In this document: in pieces, positions 38,970-49,942 of the stretch | How positions within the stretch are numbered: the stretch's first letter is position 1 | Layout of the letters: the number at the start of each line of letters is the position of its first letter | Origin: Symsagittifera roscoffensis | Lineage: Eukaryota > Xenacoelomorpha > Acoela > Convolutidae | Assembly (NCBI RefSeq): GCF_963678635.1 | Contig: NC_087064.1 | Location: 7,105,671-7,169,670 of the forward strand | Reading direction: 5' to 3' | DNA length: 64,000 nucleotides | Notes under the pieces: generated by a model | The model's input: only the letters and a program-made list of their open reading frames with translations | The model's database searches: none | Told to the model about the DNA's origin: nothing | Program-made: the position numbers and the translations under genes

Positions 38970-39770
38970 GGCCGGTTTTTAAAAGGAAGAAAGTTTTAAT
39001 TGAAGTAAAATCGAGGTTAGAATTCATCTGATTTCCCGCATATGCTAAGAGTTCGTCTATAGACAATCCTGTTACAAGTTTGTTCATTTGTTAATTAGCT
39101 TGAAATTAGATCAAAAATGAAAAATTTCAAACCGGTTTTTCTCGACACTGTCAAAAAAATTTTTTTAGGAAATTTTAGAACTTTAATTAAATCACAACTG
39201 AAAGGGCTTGAACATGATACATCACTCAACCGTGTCCTATGATTATTTGTGGTAGCTGATTTTGCGTGGAAAACAAAAAGTAGAAAAAAAACTAAAACAC
39301 ACCCAACTAATAAGTTCCTCCCCATTTTCAATGGTCGAAACAATTAGCCAAAATTGACTAAACGGGAGCGGGCTCTTTTTATTAACGTAGTTTTGTACAA
39401 ACAATTTACTAATTGATTAAGGTTCTTAGATTTAAAAAGTCGAATAAACCATTTCATAAACTGTGATAGTCTTATCTGTATACACAGATTTTTTTCGAAC
39501 ATTGGGTAAATCTTTTAACAAAGAGTGGAAGCTTTTTTCAAGAAAATTTTATAAATTGCATGAATCATCTCACAAAATGTGAAAGCTCCTTTTATAGATG
39601 AAAATTAGGTGCCTAAAGTTTTTTGAAAATTGGGCGCCAAAATTTTTTTTAAAATTGGGCGCCAAAATTTGAAAATCCCGGAAATCTGTAATCTATTTTT
39701 AAAACATAGTGTCCGCAAATCCCCCCGGCCCCTCCCTGACGATTTGAAACCGACATATATTACACAGTTT
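38970..39770. other. gene-free stretch
   Basis: No gene or repeat family recognised, apart from a GGGCGCCAAAATTT motif that occurs twice near 39630 and 39656. The last eight bases are the target duplication of the next MITE. Confidence 0.5.
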
Positions 39771-39972
39771 GGCTCTTTTTCCTTTTCCCCCCACCTGCAA
39801 CTTTTTAAGAGTAATTTTTCTGTTCACATTGTCAAGTTGTTACCAAATTTGGCATACGGACTATTTAGGCCCTGATAAACATATTTAGTCTTCATACTCA
39901 ACCTTGTAAAACGACTCGTTACATCATGAAATCTATACTTGTGTGAGGTGGGGGGAAAAAGGAAAAAGAGCC
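39771..39972. mobile_element. MITE, type B, with perfect 8-bp target duplication
   Basis: A 202-bp type B element with GGCTCTTTTTCC / GGAAAAAGAGCC ends. The flanks CACAGTTT (39763-39770) and CACAGTTT (39973-39980) are identical. Confidence 0.92.
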
Positions 39973-40107
39973 CACAGTTTTTGAGTTTTAGATACGTTTG
40001 AAGGCCAGCAGTCAGTTAATAGTGGCACTCATGAAGGCGGGCTCTTTTTTGCTCGCCATTCCCCGCCCTAACGTATTTATTTCAACTTTTTTCATACTAA
40101 TATCATC

Positions 40108-40318
40108 GGTTCTTTTTACTTTTCCCCCCACCTCACACGAGCTTCAATATATTAGTGTAACGAGTGGTTTTACGAGGTTGAGTATGAAGACCAAATATGT
40201 TTTTTGTGGCCTTATTAGTCTGTATGTCAATTTTCACGACAATCGGACAAAGTAAACAGAAACTTCAAATAAAAAAATTTGCAGGTGGGGGGGGGGGGGG
40301 GGTAAAGGAAAAAGAGCA
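40108..40318. mobile_element. MITE, type B, opposite orientation
   Basis: A well-preserved type B core in the orientation of 4115-4318, with mutated ends (GGTTCTTTTTAC and GGAAAAAGAGCA) and a G-run of 17 bases. I do not see a matching 8-bp duplication at the flanks. Confidence 0.78.
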
Positions 40319-40340
40319 GGAAATTTTTATGTGAAAAAGG

Positions 40341-40563
40341 GGCTCTTTTCCAGTTCCCCCCTTTCAAAATACCGAGTTTTATTCTTGTTTTACCTGTTAT
40401 TACGGCTAAACGCGTGATGTTACGCTGTAAAGTATGAAGAATAAATCTGTTCAGAATTGTCAATTTGTTCACCATGCCAAATTTCATTGCATTATGACAA
40501 TGTTAAATAGACTTTTCAAAATTGAATTTGAAAGGGGAGGGGGGGGGGAACTCGAAAAGAGCC
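40341..40563. mobile_element. MITE, type A, with perfect 8-bp target duplication
   Basis: A type A element with an intact left end and CTCGAAAAGAGCC at the right. The flanks GAAAAAGG (40333-40340) and GAAAAAGG (40564-40571) are identical. Confidence 0.92.
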
Positions 40564-40603
40564 GAAAAAGGTTAAGCAAGTGTTTTTATGATAGTGATTG
40601 TAT

Positions 40604-40811
40604 AGCTCTTTTTCCTCTCTCCTTCTCACCTCACATAAGCATCAAATGTCTTGTCCAACAGTTGGTTTTACTAGGTTAAGCATCATGAAAACAAATACTT
40701 AACCCGCATACCAAATTTTGTAACAATTGGAGAAGGTTAAGAAAAAAGATTATTTATAAAAGTTCACACGTGGGGGGAGGGGGGGGGGGGGGTTTACGAG
40801 GAAAGAGAGCC
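40604..40811. mobile_element. MITE, diverged type B relative
   Basis: The terminus is AGCTCTTTTTCC, the core is distantly related to type B (TGGTTTTACTAGGTTAAGCAT), and the right side is a long G-run followed by GGAAAGAGAGCC. The 8-mers GTGATTGT (40594) and GTGTTTGT (40812) agree at 7 of 8 if the left boundary is shifted two bases. Confidence 0.65.
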
Positions 40812-40989
40812 GTGTTTGTGATCACCACAGAGCACTCCAATCTCTCATTTTTTTAATTTTCCTAATCTGATAGATTTTTTGGACCGATTGTTCGCGTTAT
40901 AAACTGCATCAAAACGTGTCAGCGTGAACAAGTGATTAAAACTTTACCACATTTCTTACATGCAAAATTGTGTGATCAATTTTCGATCA

Positions 40990-41955
40990 GCTATGTTTTG
41001 TAATTTTAGGGGGGGGGATAGTTTTAGGGGGTTGGGAGGGGTATTTTGTAACTTTACGAGGGAGGTGGGATAGTTTTAGGGGGTGGGAAGGGTATTGTGT
41101 AATTTAATTTTACGAGGGGGGTGGGATAATTTTAGGGGGTGGGAAGGATATTTTGTAATTTAATTTTACGAGGGGGGTGGGATAATTTTAGGGGGTGGGA
41201 AGGATATTTTGTAATTTAATTTTAAGAGGGGGGTAATATAATTTTAGGGGTAGGGAAGGATATTTTGTAATTTAATTTTACGAGGGGGGTGGGATAATTT
41301 TCGGGGTAGGGAAGGGTATTGTGTAATTTAATTTTACGAGGGGGGTGGGATAATTTTAGGGGGTGGGAAGGATATTTTGTAATTTAATTTTAAGAGGGGG
41401 GTAATATAATTTTAGGGGTAGGGAAGGATATTTTGTAATTTAATTTTACGAGGGGGGTGGGATAATTGGCTCTTTTCCAGTTCCCCCCCCTTTCAAAACA
41501 CCGAGTTTTATATTTGTTTTACGTATTATTACGGCTAAATGCGTGATTTTACGCTGTAAAGTATGAAGAACAAATCTGTTCAGAATTGTCGATTTGTTCA
41601 CCACGCCAAATTTCATTGCATTATGACAACGTTAAATAGGCTTTTCAAAATCGAATTGGAAAGGGGGGGGGGACTGGAAAAGAGCCGGATAATTTTAGGG
41701 GGTGGGAAGGATATTTGGAATTTAATTTTACGAGGGGGGTGGGATAATTTTAGGGGTAGGGAAGGGTATTGTGTAATTTAATTTTACGAGGGGGGTGGGA
41801 TAATTTTAGGGGGTGGGAAGGATATTTGGAATTTAATTTTACGAGGGGGGTGGGTTAATTTTAGGGTTAGGGAAGGATATTTTGTAATTTAATTTTACGA
41901 GGGGGATGGGATAATTTTAGGGGGGTGGGGGGTGTTCTGTAATTTTATGGGAGAC
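40990..41955. repeat. 56-bp G-rich minisatellite
   Basis: About 16 units of roughly 56 bp, each containing TTTTACGAGGGGGGTGGGATA and TTTTAGGGGGTGGGAAGG-type blocks, with variants lacking some G bases. The unit resembles the subterminal part of type C MITEs (TTTTACGAGGGGGCTGGGAAAC at 38937). It is interrupted by a type A MITE at 41468-41696. Confidence 0.88.
41468..41696. mobile_element. MITE, type A, inserted in the minisatellite
   Basis: A complete type A element. The flanks GGATAATT (41460-41467) and GGATAATT (41697-41704) are identical and belong to the 56-bp repeat, so the MITE inserted after the array had formed. Confidence 0.93.
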
Positions 41956-42024
41956 TGGAAAAGAGCCCTTCTGCTTCTTTTTGCTTACTCCTCAGTTGTG
42001 TGTAGATTGTGTATAGATAGATAG

Positions 42025-42306
42025 ATGCAGAGGATAACACCCAATTTATGCTTTTGTTTTGTGCAACTCTTGCAGTTGCTGATTCATCATCAATTGCTGT
42101 TCACGAAGAGCGTGGCTGGTAGCGATGATTATCCCTGTTCAGCAACCCCAATCAGCATTTATCCATCGGATCAATGTCCTTGTGGTCAAGCTTCAGCTGT
42201 TATCATCGGCCCGCGAACCTGGCACGGAACTCCTTACTCAGTGTGTCTTGTGTACAAGGCTACTTACAGAGCCGATGGATGCACTAGATTTGCGTACGGA
42301 CAAAGG
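42025..42306 (+). CDS. candidate exon of an unidentified Cys-rich secreted protein
   Basis: An open frame with host-like, GC-balanced codon use. A hydrophobic Leu/Phe-rich start (LCFCFVQLLQLLI) is followed by a Cys-containing segment (DDYPCSATPISIYPSDQCPC, then TPYSVCLVYKATYRADGC). The frame runs into AAAG|GTATGT at about 42306, a good 5' splice site, after which the sequence turns into a poly-C/CA tract and MITE-like DNA. A possible acceptor CTCTTGCAG lies near 42076. I do not recognise the protein, and other exons were not found. It may be a real exon, a pseudo-exon or chance. Confidence 0.35.
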
Positions 42307-42309
42307 TAT

Positions 42310-42520
42310 GTCTTTTTTCTGCCCCCCCCCCCCCACACACACACACACACACCACCTCGTATGAGCATAAATTTTATGATAGTGGTTTTACAAGGTTAAG
42401 TATGAAGAGCAAATATATTTGTCAGGGCTTAAGTTGTGAGCAGCTCCCTTTCATAGCAATCGGAAAATGCAAACAAACTTAAGTTAAAAAAATCGCAAGT
42501 GCGGAAAGAGAAAAGGAACC
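42310..42520. mobile_element. MITE, diverged type B relative
   Basis: A TCTTTTTTCTG plus C-run and (CA)n stretch leads into a weakly preserved type B core (TGGTTTTACAAGGTTAAGTATGAAGA). A degraded right end (GGAAAGAGAAAAGGAACCC) is seen near 42505-42520. Both termini have lost the standard sequence. Confidence 0.55.
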
Positions 42521-43323
42521 CATTGTTCCGATTCAACCCCCTCCCCCTGTAAGAAAACTCGTAGAGGAGTCAAGCGTGATATTATATCAGAACCCTTGCA
42601 GTCGTAGTTCGGAATCGAAGCGAATTTTCAAAAAAAAGTTGTCTCCGTATCGAGAAAAATTGGTCAGATCTCATTTTATTTTTCAGACAATTTTTTCAGA
42701 TTGGCAATTCTAGATTGGTACTAATTTGGATGCAATTGATTGATCTTGAAAACATCTGCCGTAGTCTTATCACAATTGTTCGTCCCACTCGATTGTTCCA
42801 GGAGCATATCTAAGATTTTCTGAAGTGGGGAGAGGGGTCGAATTTTCAAAAATCACCATAAAGACCCTATCTAGACAAAAATATCTGAGCCCAGGCCAAA
42901 AAAGTCATTTTAATTTCGTTTTTTTTTTCGGCGCGTGCTCCCCCCTCAAAATATATATGGTTACCAAAGGCGCCTTTAACCAACTTAGGGCCAGCCAGTC
43001 AAAAATCAATATCTCAAAATAGATCAAAGGAGGGACATTTTGGGTCAGCATGAAGGCGAATCCTGAGGGAGTTAGGATCGTCCGCCCCTGGATAGTTCGT
43101 TTATTACAAACTTTATATTATTTGTTGGATGTGTTCGTGATTATACAATTTTGTTGAAAATTTTGTGTATCTTTTTCTTGCATGTTTTACTGCGATATTT
43201 TCTTGTGGTTAATGAATAACTGAAAGCTTTGTTTTGTAATTGTTAGCTGCCAGCTAAAAAAAATGGCAGAGTAATTTTTGAAATCTGTTTTTATCTGAAC
43301 TTGATTGTTTCTACTTAAAATGT
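42521..43323. other. gene-free stretch
   Basis: No gene recognised. Two short frames exist but resemble nothing I know. Confidence 0.5.
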
Positions 43324-43700
43324 CAAACCAAAGTCAAATAAGAACACATGGCCGAGTGGTCTAAGCTAAAGTCCAAACTAGTTCCAGCCTCCCCCCCCCC
43401 CCCCTAGTATAGCGAGCTCGTATGGACGTAAAACGTAAAACCAAGCTCGTGTTTCGATCTTGTCTGGCCTCGAAAAAACAGGTTTTTGGCTGCTAACTTT
43501 CGTGTTTACTGTCAACCATTGCTGCTAAACTAGCGTACAGAGATTTTATGCTTTCGTTGTTGATGTCAAAATAAATTTTTGTTCCGTAACATTTCTTTCG
43601 ATTATTCTGCCTGTTATTTTCCGATTAAATATATTAGACAATTTAAATATTCGAGAAGCGTTCTATCTACTGGACTCGAAACGATAGAAAAAATGGTCCG
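43324..43700 (+). repeat. 5' LTR remnant of the second BEL/Pao element
   Basis: Similar to the first part of 51881-52410. It carries a deletion relative to that copy: the tRNA-like module is cut after TTCCAGC and replaced by a C-run, and about 150 bp are missing. Beyond about 43700 similarity to the 3' LTR ends, so the LTR is truncated. Confidence 0.7.
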
Positions 43701-43959
43701 CCGACGATAAATGTGACGGAAACCAGACGACAGTTGACCGACAAAAAGTTGACCAGAAACTGTCGATTTAGCCGAATATGTGAATTGAGCCAAAAATGTG
43801 GGTTTTATCGAAATAATGAAACCTTTTCCAGATGGGTTTCCACGAAAAATAAATCCATATTCAACTAATAAGATGGTAATAACTGAAACTGTCGAAAAGT
43901 CGATATTCAGAGACAAGTCGGCTACTTTTGAGCCGACGGAGGACAACAATAAAGGTGAC

Positions 43960-46425
43960 TTCGGTCCATTCGCCGAGGCCTTCAAGCACAGGTTTCGAGT
44001 GAAGGCCTTCAAACAGGTTCAAGTGAGGCCTACATACAGGTTTTGAGTGAAAGCCTACAAACAGGTTCGAGTGAGGCCTACATACAGGTTTTGAGTGAAA
44101 GCCTACAAACAGGTTCGAGTGAGGCCTACAAACAAGTTTCGAGAGAAAGCATACAAACAGGTTCGAGTGAGGCCTACATACAGGTTTTGAGTGAAAGCCT
44201 ACAAACAGGTTCGAGTGAGGCCTACATACAGGTTTTGAGTGAAAGCCTACAAACAGGTTCGAGTGAGGCCTACAAACAAGTTTCGAGAGAAAGCATACAA
44301 ACAGGTTCGAGTGAGGCCTACATACAGGTTTTGAGTGAAAGCCTACAAACAGGTTCGAGTGAGGCCTACATACAGGTTTTGAGTGAAAGCCTACAAACAG
44401 GTTCGAGTGAGGCCTACAAACAAGTTTCGAGAGAAAGCATACAAACAGGTTCGAGTGAGGCCTACATACAGGTTTTGAGTGAAAGCCTACAAACAGGTTC
44501 GAGTGAGGCCTACATACAGGTTTTGAGTGAAAGCCTACAAACAGGTTCGAGTGAGGCCTAGATACAGGTTTTGAGTGAAAGCCTACAAACAGGTTCGAGT
44601 GAGGCCTACAAACAAGTTTCGAGAGAAAGCATACAAACAGGTTCGAGTGAGGCCTACATACAGGTTTTGAGTGAAAGCCTACAAACAGGTTCGAGTGAGG
44701 CCTACAAACAAGTTTCGAGAGAAAGCATACAAACAGGTTCGAGTGAGGCCTACATACAGGTTTTGAGTGAAAGCCTACAAACAGGTTCGAGTGAGGCCTA
44801 CAAACAAGTTTCGAGAGAAAGCATACAAACAGGTTCGAGTGAGGCCTACATACAGGTTTTGAGTGAAAGCCTACAAACAGGTTCGAGTGAGGCCTACATA
44901 CAGGTTTTGAGTGAAAGCCTACAAACAGGTTCGAGTGAGGCCTACAAACAAGTTTCGAGAGAAAGCATACAAACAGGTTCGAGTGAGGCCTACATACAGG
45001 TTTTGAGTGAAAGCCTACAAACAGGTTCGAGTGAGGCCTACATACAGGTTTTGAGTGAAAGCCTACAAACAGGTTCGAGTGAGGCCTACAAACCAGTTTC
45101 GAGAGAAAGCATACAAACAGGTTCGAGTGAGGCCTACATACAGGTTTTGAGTGAAAGCCTACAAACAGGTTCGAGTGAGGCCTACATACAGGTTTTGAGT
45201 GAAAGCCTACAAACAGGTTCGAGTGAGGCCTACATACAGGTTTTGAGTGAAAGCCTACAAACAGGTTCGAGTGAGGCCTACAAACAAGTTTCGAGAGAAA
45301 GCATACAAACAGGTTCGAGTGAGGCCTACATACAGGTTTTGAGTGAAAGCCTACAAACAGGTTCGAGTGAGGCCTACATACAGGTTTTGAGTGAAAGCCT
45401 ACAAACAGGTTCGAGTGAGGCCTACAAACAAGTTTCGAGAGAAAGCATACAAACAGGTTCGAGTGAGGCCTACATACAGGTTTTGAGTGAAAGCCTACAA
45501 ACAGGTTCGAGTGAGGCCTACATACAGGTTTTGAGTGAAAGCCTACAAACAGGTTCGAGTGAGGCCTACATACAGGTTTTGAGTGAAAGCCTACAAACAG
45601 GTTCGAGTGAGGCCTACAAACAAGTTTCGAGAGAAAGCATACAAACAGGTTCGAGTGAGGCCTACATACAGGTTTTGAGTGAAAGCCTACAAACAGGTTC
45701 GAGTGAGGCCTACATACAGGTTTTGAGTGAAAGCCTACAAACAGGTTCGAGTGAGGCCTACAAACAAGTTTCGAGAGAAAGCATACAACCAGGTTCGAGT
45801 GAGGCCTACATACAGGTTTTGAGTGAAAGCCTACAAACAGGTTCGAGTGAGGCCTACATACAGGTTTTGAGTGAAAGCCTACAAACAGGTTCGAGTGAGG
45901 CCTACAAACAAGTTTCGAGAGAAAGCATACAAACAGGTTCGAGTGAGGCCTACATACAGGTTTTGAGTGAAAGCCTACAAACAGGTTCGAGTGAGGCCTA
46001 CATACAGGTTTTGAGTGAAAGCCTACAAACAGGTTCGAGTGAGGCCTACAAACAAGTTTCGAGAGAAAGCATACAAACAGGTTCGAGTGAGGCCTACAAA
46101 CAAGTTTCGAGAAAAAGCATACAAACAGGTTCGAGTGAGGCCTACATACAGGTTTTGAGTGAAAGCCTACAAACAGGTTCGAGTGAGGCCTACAAACAAG
46201 TTTGGAGAGAAAGCATACAAACAGGTTCGAGTGAGGCCTACAAACAAGTTTCGAGAGAAAGCATACAAACAGGTTCGAGTGAGGCCTACAAACAAGTTTC
46301 GAGAGAAAGCATACAAACAGGTTCGAGTGAGGCCTACAAACAAGTTTCGAGAGAAAGCATACAAACAGGCTCGAGTGAGGCCTACATACATGTTCGAGTG
46401 AGGCCTACATACAAGTTTTGAGGGA
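43960..46425 (+). repeat. 24-bp minisatellite with higher-order structure (about 100 units)
   Basis: The array consists of 24-bp units of four kinds, for example GTGAAAGCCTACAAACAGG..., GTGAGGCCTACATACAGG..., GTGAGGCCTACAAACAAG... and GAGAAAGCATACAAACAGG.... They are arranged in recurrent orders such as A-B-A-C-D-B, so the array evolved by duplicating multi-unit blocks. Because 24 is divisible by 3, several frames stay open for hundreds of codons (8-residue repeats SESLQTGS and SEAYIQVL), with a single TAG near 44560. There is no ATG, and coding is unlikely. The first units near 43970-44040 are the most irregular. Confidence 0.95.
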
Positions 46426-46655
46426 AAGGCTGCAATTGGAATTCGTGCAAAAAAACATGAGGCCTATATCCTGATAGGAATTGCACCACAGAAGGCAATT
46501 GAGCAGAATCAAGAAGATGTGGTTCAGTGGCGATCAAGAGAAGGTGGATCAAGTGTTGAACAAGAGTGTTGGAGCTGACAACTGCCTCCAAGTAAGAATT
46601 CTTCCACCTTAAGCAAATCAACCCGTTACGCCTCAACACACTCTAAGGCTGGTTC

Positions 46656-46980
46656 AATGACCTCAAGTCAACGCAGACGGAAACTAGAAGTAGCAAAATT
46701 GCGTCTAGGGGATTTTGAAAGACAGAACAAACGAGGCTGCTATTTACCTTAAGCAAAAAGCAAACGAGTTGGAACTAGAAAAATTTGACGAAGACAACCA
46801 GAGGAAATTGATTGAGGCAAAAATTGTCGAAACTGAGCTTAGATACGATGAATCAGAGATTGATCTGGAGAACAACAAAACTGTTCTGCCATCAAGCAGC
46901 ACTAACAAGGTTTCCCCTTAGGCTCGAACGAAAGACTGGTTCGATGTTGCCATCGAGAATCAGTCATCTCAAGCGACGAC
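46656..46980 (+). pseudogene. BEL/Pao Gag N-terminus, coiled coil
   Basis: ATG at 46656 begins MTSSQRRRKLEVAKLRLGDF, typical for BEL/Pao Gag. A frameshift near 46715 moves into a frame with LKQKANELELEKFDEDNQRK and IVETELRYDESEIDLE (charged coiled coil), which reaches a stop at 46919-46921. After it RTKDWFDVAIENQSS continues. Comparable in kind to 13002-13616 of the other BEL element. Confidence 0.7.
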
Positions 46981-47921
46981 TGCTATAAAAGGTTTAAAAC
47001 TATCCAACAATGTCAATTTGGGTAATTCATCTACCTTACCGGTCACAACTTATCCGGAAAGCACTTCGTTTTTTGTTGCAACTTTTTTCAACAAAACAGT
47101 TGCTCTCACGCCAGCACCAGCTGAACCCTTCACCGCCCACTGTTTTGAAAACCCGCTTCCATTACTACTAACGCCAGCACCCCGACTTGCTCCAACAACT
47201 GTTAATTCTTCAAATACAGGAAAATCATTGAAAGCTTCAGCTGGGACAGCTCAAGTAAACGCACCTGTATAAATGTCATCTCAGCCGTTGAACGTAACTT
47301 TGAGTATCCCTGCGCATTCAAGTCTCGCTCAACCAACATGCTTCGCATAGGTACAATTATCCGATTTTTTGTCACTACCTTGCGAATATGACTAAATGGA
47401 GGCTTGCTCCTTCATTATCTGCGCTTGGTTGTGTTGCTAATACTTTTGCAACACAGTTGGGACCTTTTGCAGCCTTCACAACAATGATGCAGACATCCAC
47501 TTCTAATAACTCGTACAACTCTGGTGGAGCTGTTAACTACAACCTACATCTGCAAGGCCAACCAGTACAACCTTTGCCACAAGCATTTCCTTGTGCGTAT
47601 AGCGCGCCGGCTTTTGTACCAGCAAAAGAACCGCCGCCGCATCCCTTTGCTTTTTCCTCGTGTCAATCATCGTCTGATCCGACAACCGTACAAGATTTAA
47701 AAATTGTCCTCATCGTTACTCAAAAGGATCTATTGCCGCAATGGAAACTTGCCCAATACAACGGTGACCCGCTCAAGTGGTACGAATGGATTGGGCAGTT
47801 CAGAAGTGCTGTGAACTCACAAAACTTGTCTGATGATGTTAACTTAACAAACTTGAAAACTTTAGTCACCGGTAAAGCAAAAACTGCCTTAGCGCAACTT
47901 TCATATAGCGATGCAAGGTAG
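46981..47921 (+). pseudogene. BEL/Pao Gag linker and DUF1759 domain
   Basis: Ser/Thr/Pro-rich linker text occupies about 47018-47680. From 47690 the reading LKIVLIVTQKDLLPQWKLAQ, then YNGDPLKWYEWIGQFRSAVN and LTNLKTLVTGKAKTALAQLS, is a clear DUF1759 domain, ending at a TAG at 47919-47921. At least three lesions separate it from the coiled coil. Confidence 0.75.
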
Positions 47922-48640
47922 AAGGATGCTCTAATGAAACTTGAGCAAAAATTTGGTCAACCACAACTATTCGTCCTGCATATCTGGATAAACGTAACAA
48001 TACACCGCACTTTAGGATGTAAAACTGAGATAGCATCATAATTTTTGCATCCATGATATCAATTATCGTTGGTGTGTTCCAATCTTTGTCGTACCTCGAA
48101 AGTGCAAGACATCTTGATAAAGCCTTCGAAAAGTTTTCGCCTAAATTGAAAAAGTTTTGATTGTTCCACACCGTTAAGTGCAGTCTGCACGCTCCGTCTT
48201 TAGTAGACTTCAACGATTGGCTTGGAGACAAAGCCAAAACGCATGAGCGCATGCGTTCCTCTCAAAACCCGGACGGCAACTCTTCATAACAAGGACCGCC
48301 ATTATTTTTTTTCCGCGAGTCGGCAAACAAAAACTGAGACAAATCCTCATTAAAGTCCCTGTTTGGAATGTAAAGGCAAGCATCACTTTGGGAATGAGGC
48401 GTATCAAAGAAAAAACCCCAACTCAACGCGCAAAATTCTGCGCTAAGAGCAAGCTTTGTTTTTCTTGCCTTCAAGGAAATCCTATGTTTAAGAAGTGCCC
48501 TAAGCCCGAAAACTTGTCCTAACCCGAATGCAAGAGCATACGCAATGTATTTTTGCATGGGGCTGAACGCATCTTTCCAGCCCATACTCCAGAAAAAAAC
48601 TCATGTGACAGTTCACTTAAGCTGACAGGTGACAAAAATG
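47922..48640 (+). pseudogene. BEL/Pao Gag C-terminal part with zinc-knuckle region
   Basis: On the plus strand, in broken frames, ASMISIIVGVFQSLSYLESA, then PSLVDFNDWLGDKAKTHERM and the Cys-rich KLCFSCLQGNPMFKKCPKPE near 48450-48520 match the part of BEL/Pao Gag between DUF1759 and the protease. Minus-strand open frames here are shadows. Confidence 0.65.
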
Positions 48641-49900
48641 ACCTAGTACTGCAGATGTAGAATTGATATTAGGTCAAGATGTCTATGCGTAATTCCGTCC
48701 CCTTGAGCACTGCCAGGATAAAGGTAAAAAAACTCCTTTTGCCATTCGCCTTCTTGTTGGATGGGTCTTAAGTGGTCCTCTGCTTTCCTCTAGTGGTCTT
48801 ATCTCGACATGCTTAAAATGCAATATCGAGGATGAAGGTTTAATAGAGCAGGTCAAATCCTGGTATGAACTTGTACCATACGGTGTCTGAAAACAAGTAG
48901 ACGCAAGGTCCTCAGCTGATAAGAGGGTTAATCAAATCCTTGAGTCAACTACCATACACAATGGTCATAGACACTCCGTCGGCATGCTCTGGGCTGAAAA
49001 CAACTCAAGAGTTACCAAACAATTTTTTTCCGGGTTGGCTCAATTGAAACATTTAGACAAAGACAAAACACTCAAAAAATAATACACAAAAACAGTTCGT
49101 GATGAATATGACAAAAGGGTAAAAAATCAAAGTTATTGCCCAAGACCCCAAAAACCGTTCCGCGAGGAAATGGTATCTTCCTCAACACCCGGTGATTAAC
49201 CTCAACAATTCGGTAAAAGTTCGGCGAGTCCTGAATGGTCATGACGTCTGGTTGGTCCCGACTTGCTTCAGAACCTTCTAGCCGTTCTAATAAGGTTCAG
49301 TCAGCATAAGTATGCTGTATCTGCTGATATAGTAGGAAGGTTTCTTTAGGTTGGTGTGCTTGAAGTTGATCAACCATCACTGTAAGTCCTGTGGCGGGAT
49401 GCTACCACAATTGATGTGGTAACGTACCAATAAACCCGACATATCTTCGGAGCTCGGGACTCTCCCACATGTCCTAATTCGTACTTCACAAACCACTCGT
49501 GACAACCAAGCCCTTTTTCCAGAAGCAGCTAAAACTATATGAGCGTTGAAGTAGCGTTGAAATTATATAATTACCTTATAAATTTATTAAAGGTCAAAGA
49601 AACTTCAGGCAGTGAAGTTGAAGCATCTCATGTACCAGCTATAAAATGGGACGACATACATAGACACATTAGTTGTCCGCCGAGGTGTGAACAGAGAATT
49701 GAAAAACAATGTTACATAGCAAATGGCTCTAAGCTTTAACTCCTCATTCTTCAACCCGATTGGGTTGGTCGCTCCATGCCCTCTAAGAGCACGTCTCCAC
49801 TTGAAGGAAAATTGGAGAATCAGTGGTCAACAATGGAATCACCCTCTTGCGTGACCTTGACAAAAAAACTCCATGGTTGGCGCACTTTGGAAAATCGAGA
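48641..49900 (+). pseudogene. BEL/Pao protease to reverse transcriptase, degraded
   Basis: Recognisable pieces in order are ILGQDVYA at about 48670, IRLLVGWVLSGPLLSSSGLI, VKSWYELVPYGV, then after stops RKWYLPQHPVINLNNSVKVR and VRRVLNGHDVWLVPTC-like RT entry text at about 49165-49260, and SSFFNPIGLVAPCPLRARL at about 49745-49800. Stops and indels are frequent and the RT active-site box cannot be read. Confidence 0.65.
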
Positions 49901-49942
49901 GACCAAACTCTATTTCAGTCTAGGTAAGGCGCGAGTGCTCCA

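Larger units (their letters stand above)
40880..41967. mobile_element. MITE, type C, expanded by an internal minisatellite
   Basis: The left part (about 40880-40990) is type C core in reverse orientation (AAACTGCATC, CGTGTCAGCGTGAACA, TTTCTTACATGCAAAATTG). The right terminus GACTGGAAAAGAGCC ends at 41967 as in other type C copies. Where other copies have only a short G-run before the terminus, this one has nearly 1 kb of 56-bp repeats. The original left terminus is not clear. Confidence 0.75.

Noticed and set aside
40990..41955. Regularly spaced repeats that could suggest a CRISPR array
   Set aside because: The units are contiguous and homologous throughout, with no unique spacers, and the genome is eukaryotic; it is a minisatellite.
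44043..46421. Very long open frames (172 and 616 codons) of 8-residue repeats in the 24-bp array
   Set aside because: The period is a multiple of 3, so open frames arise automatically; there is no ATG start and other frames in the array are also open.
47866..48585. Minus-strand frames of 107-128 codons in the second BEL element
   Set aside because: The plus strand of the same stretch gives recognisable BEL/Pao Gag blocks, so these are shadows.
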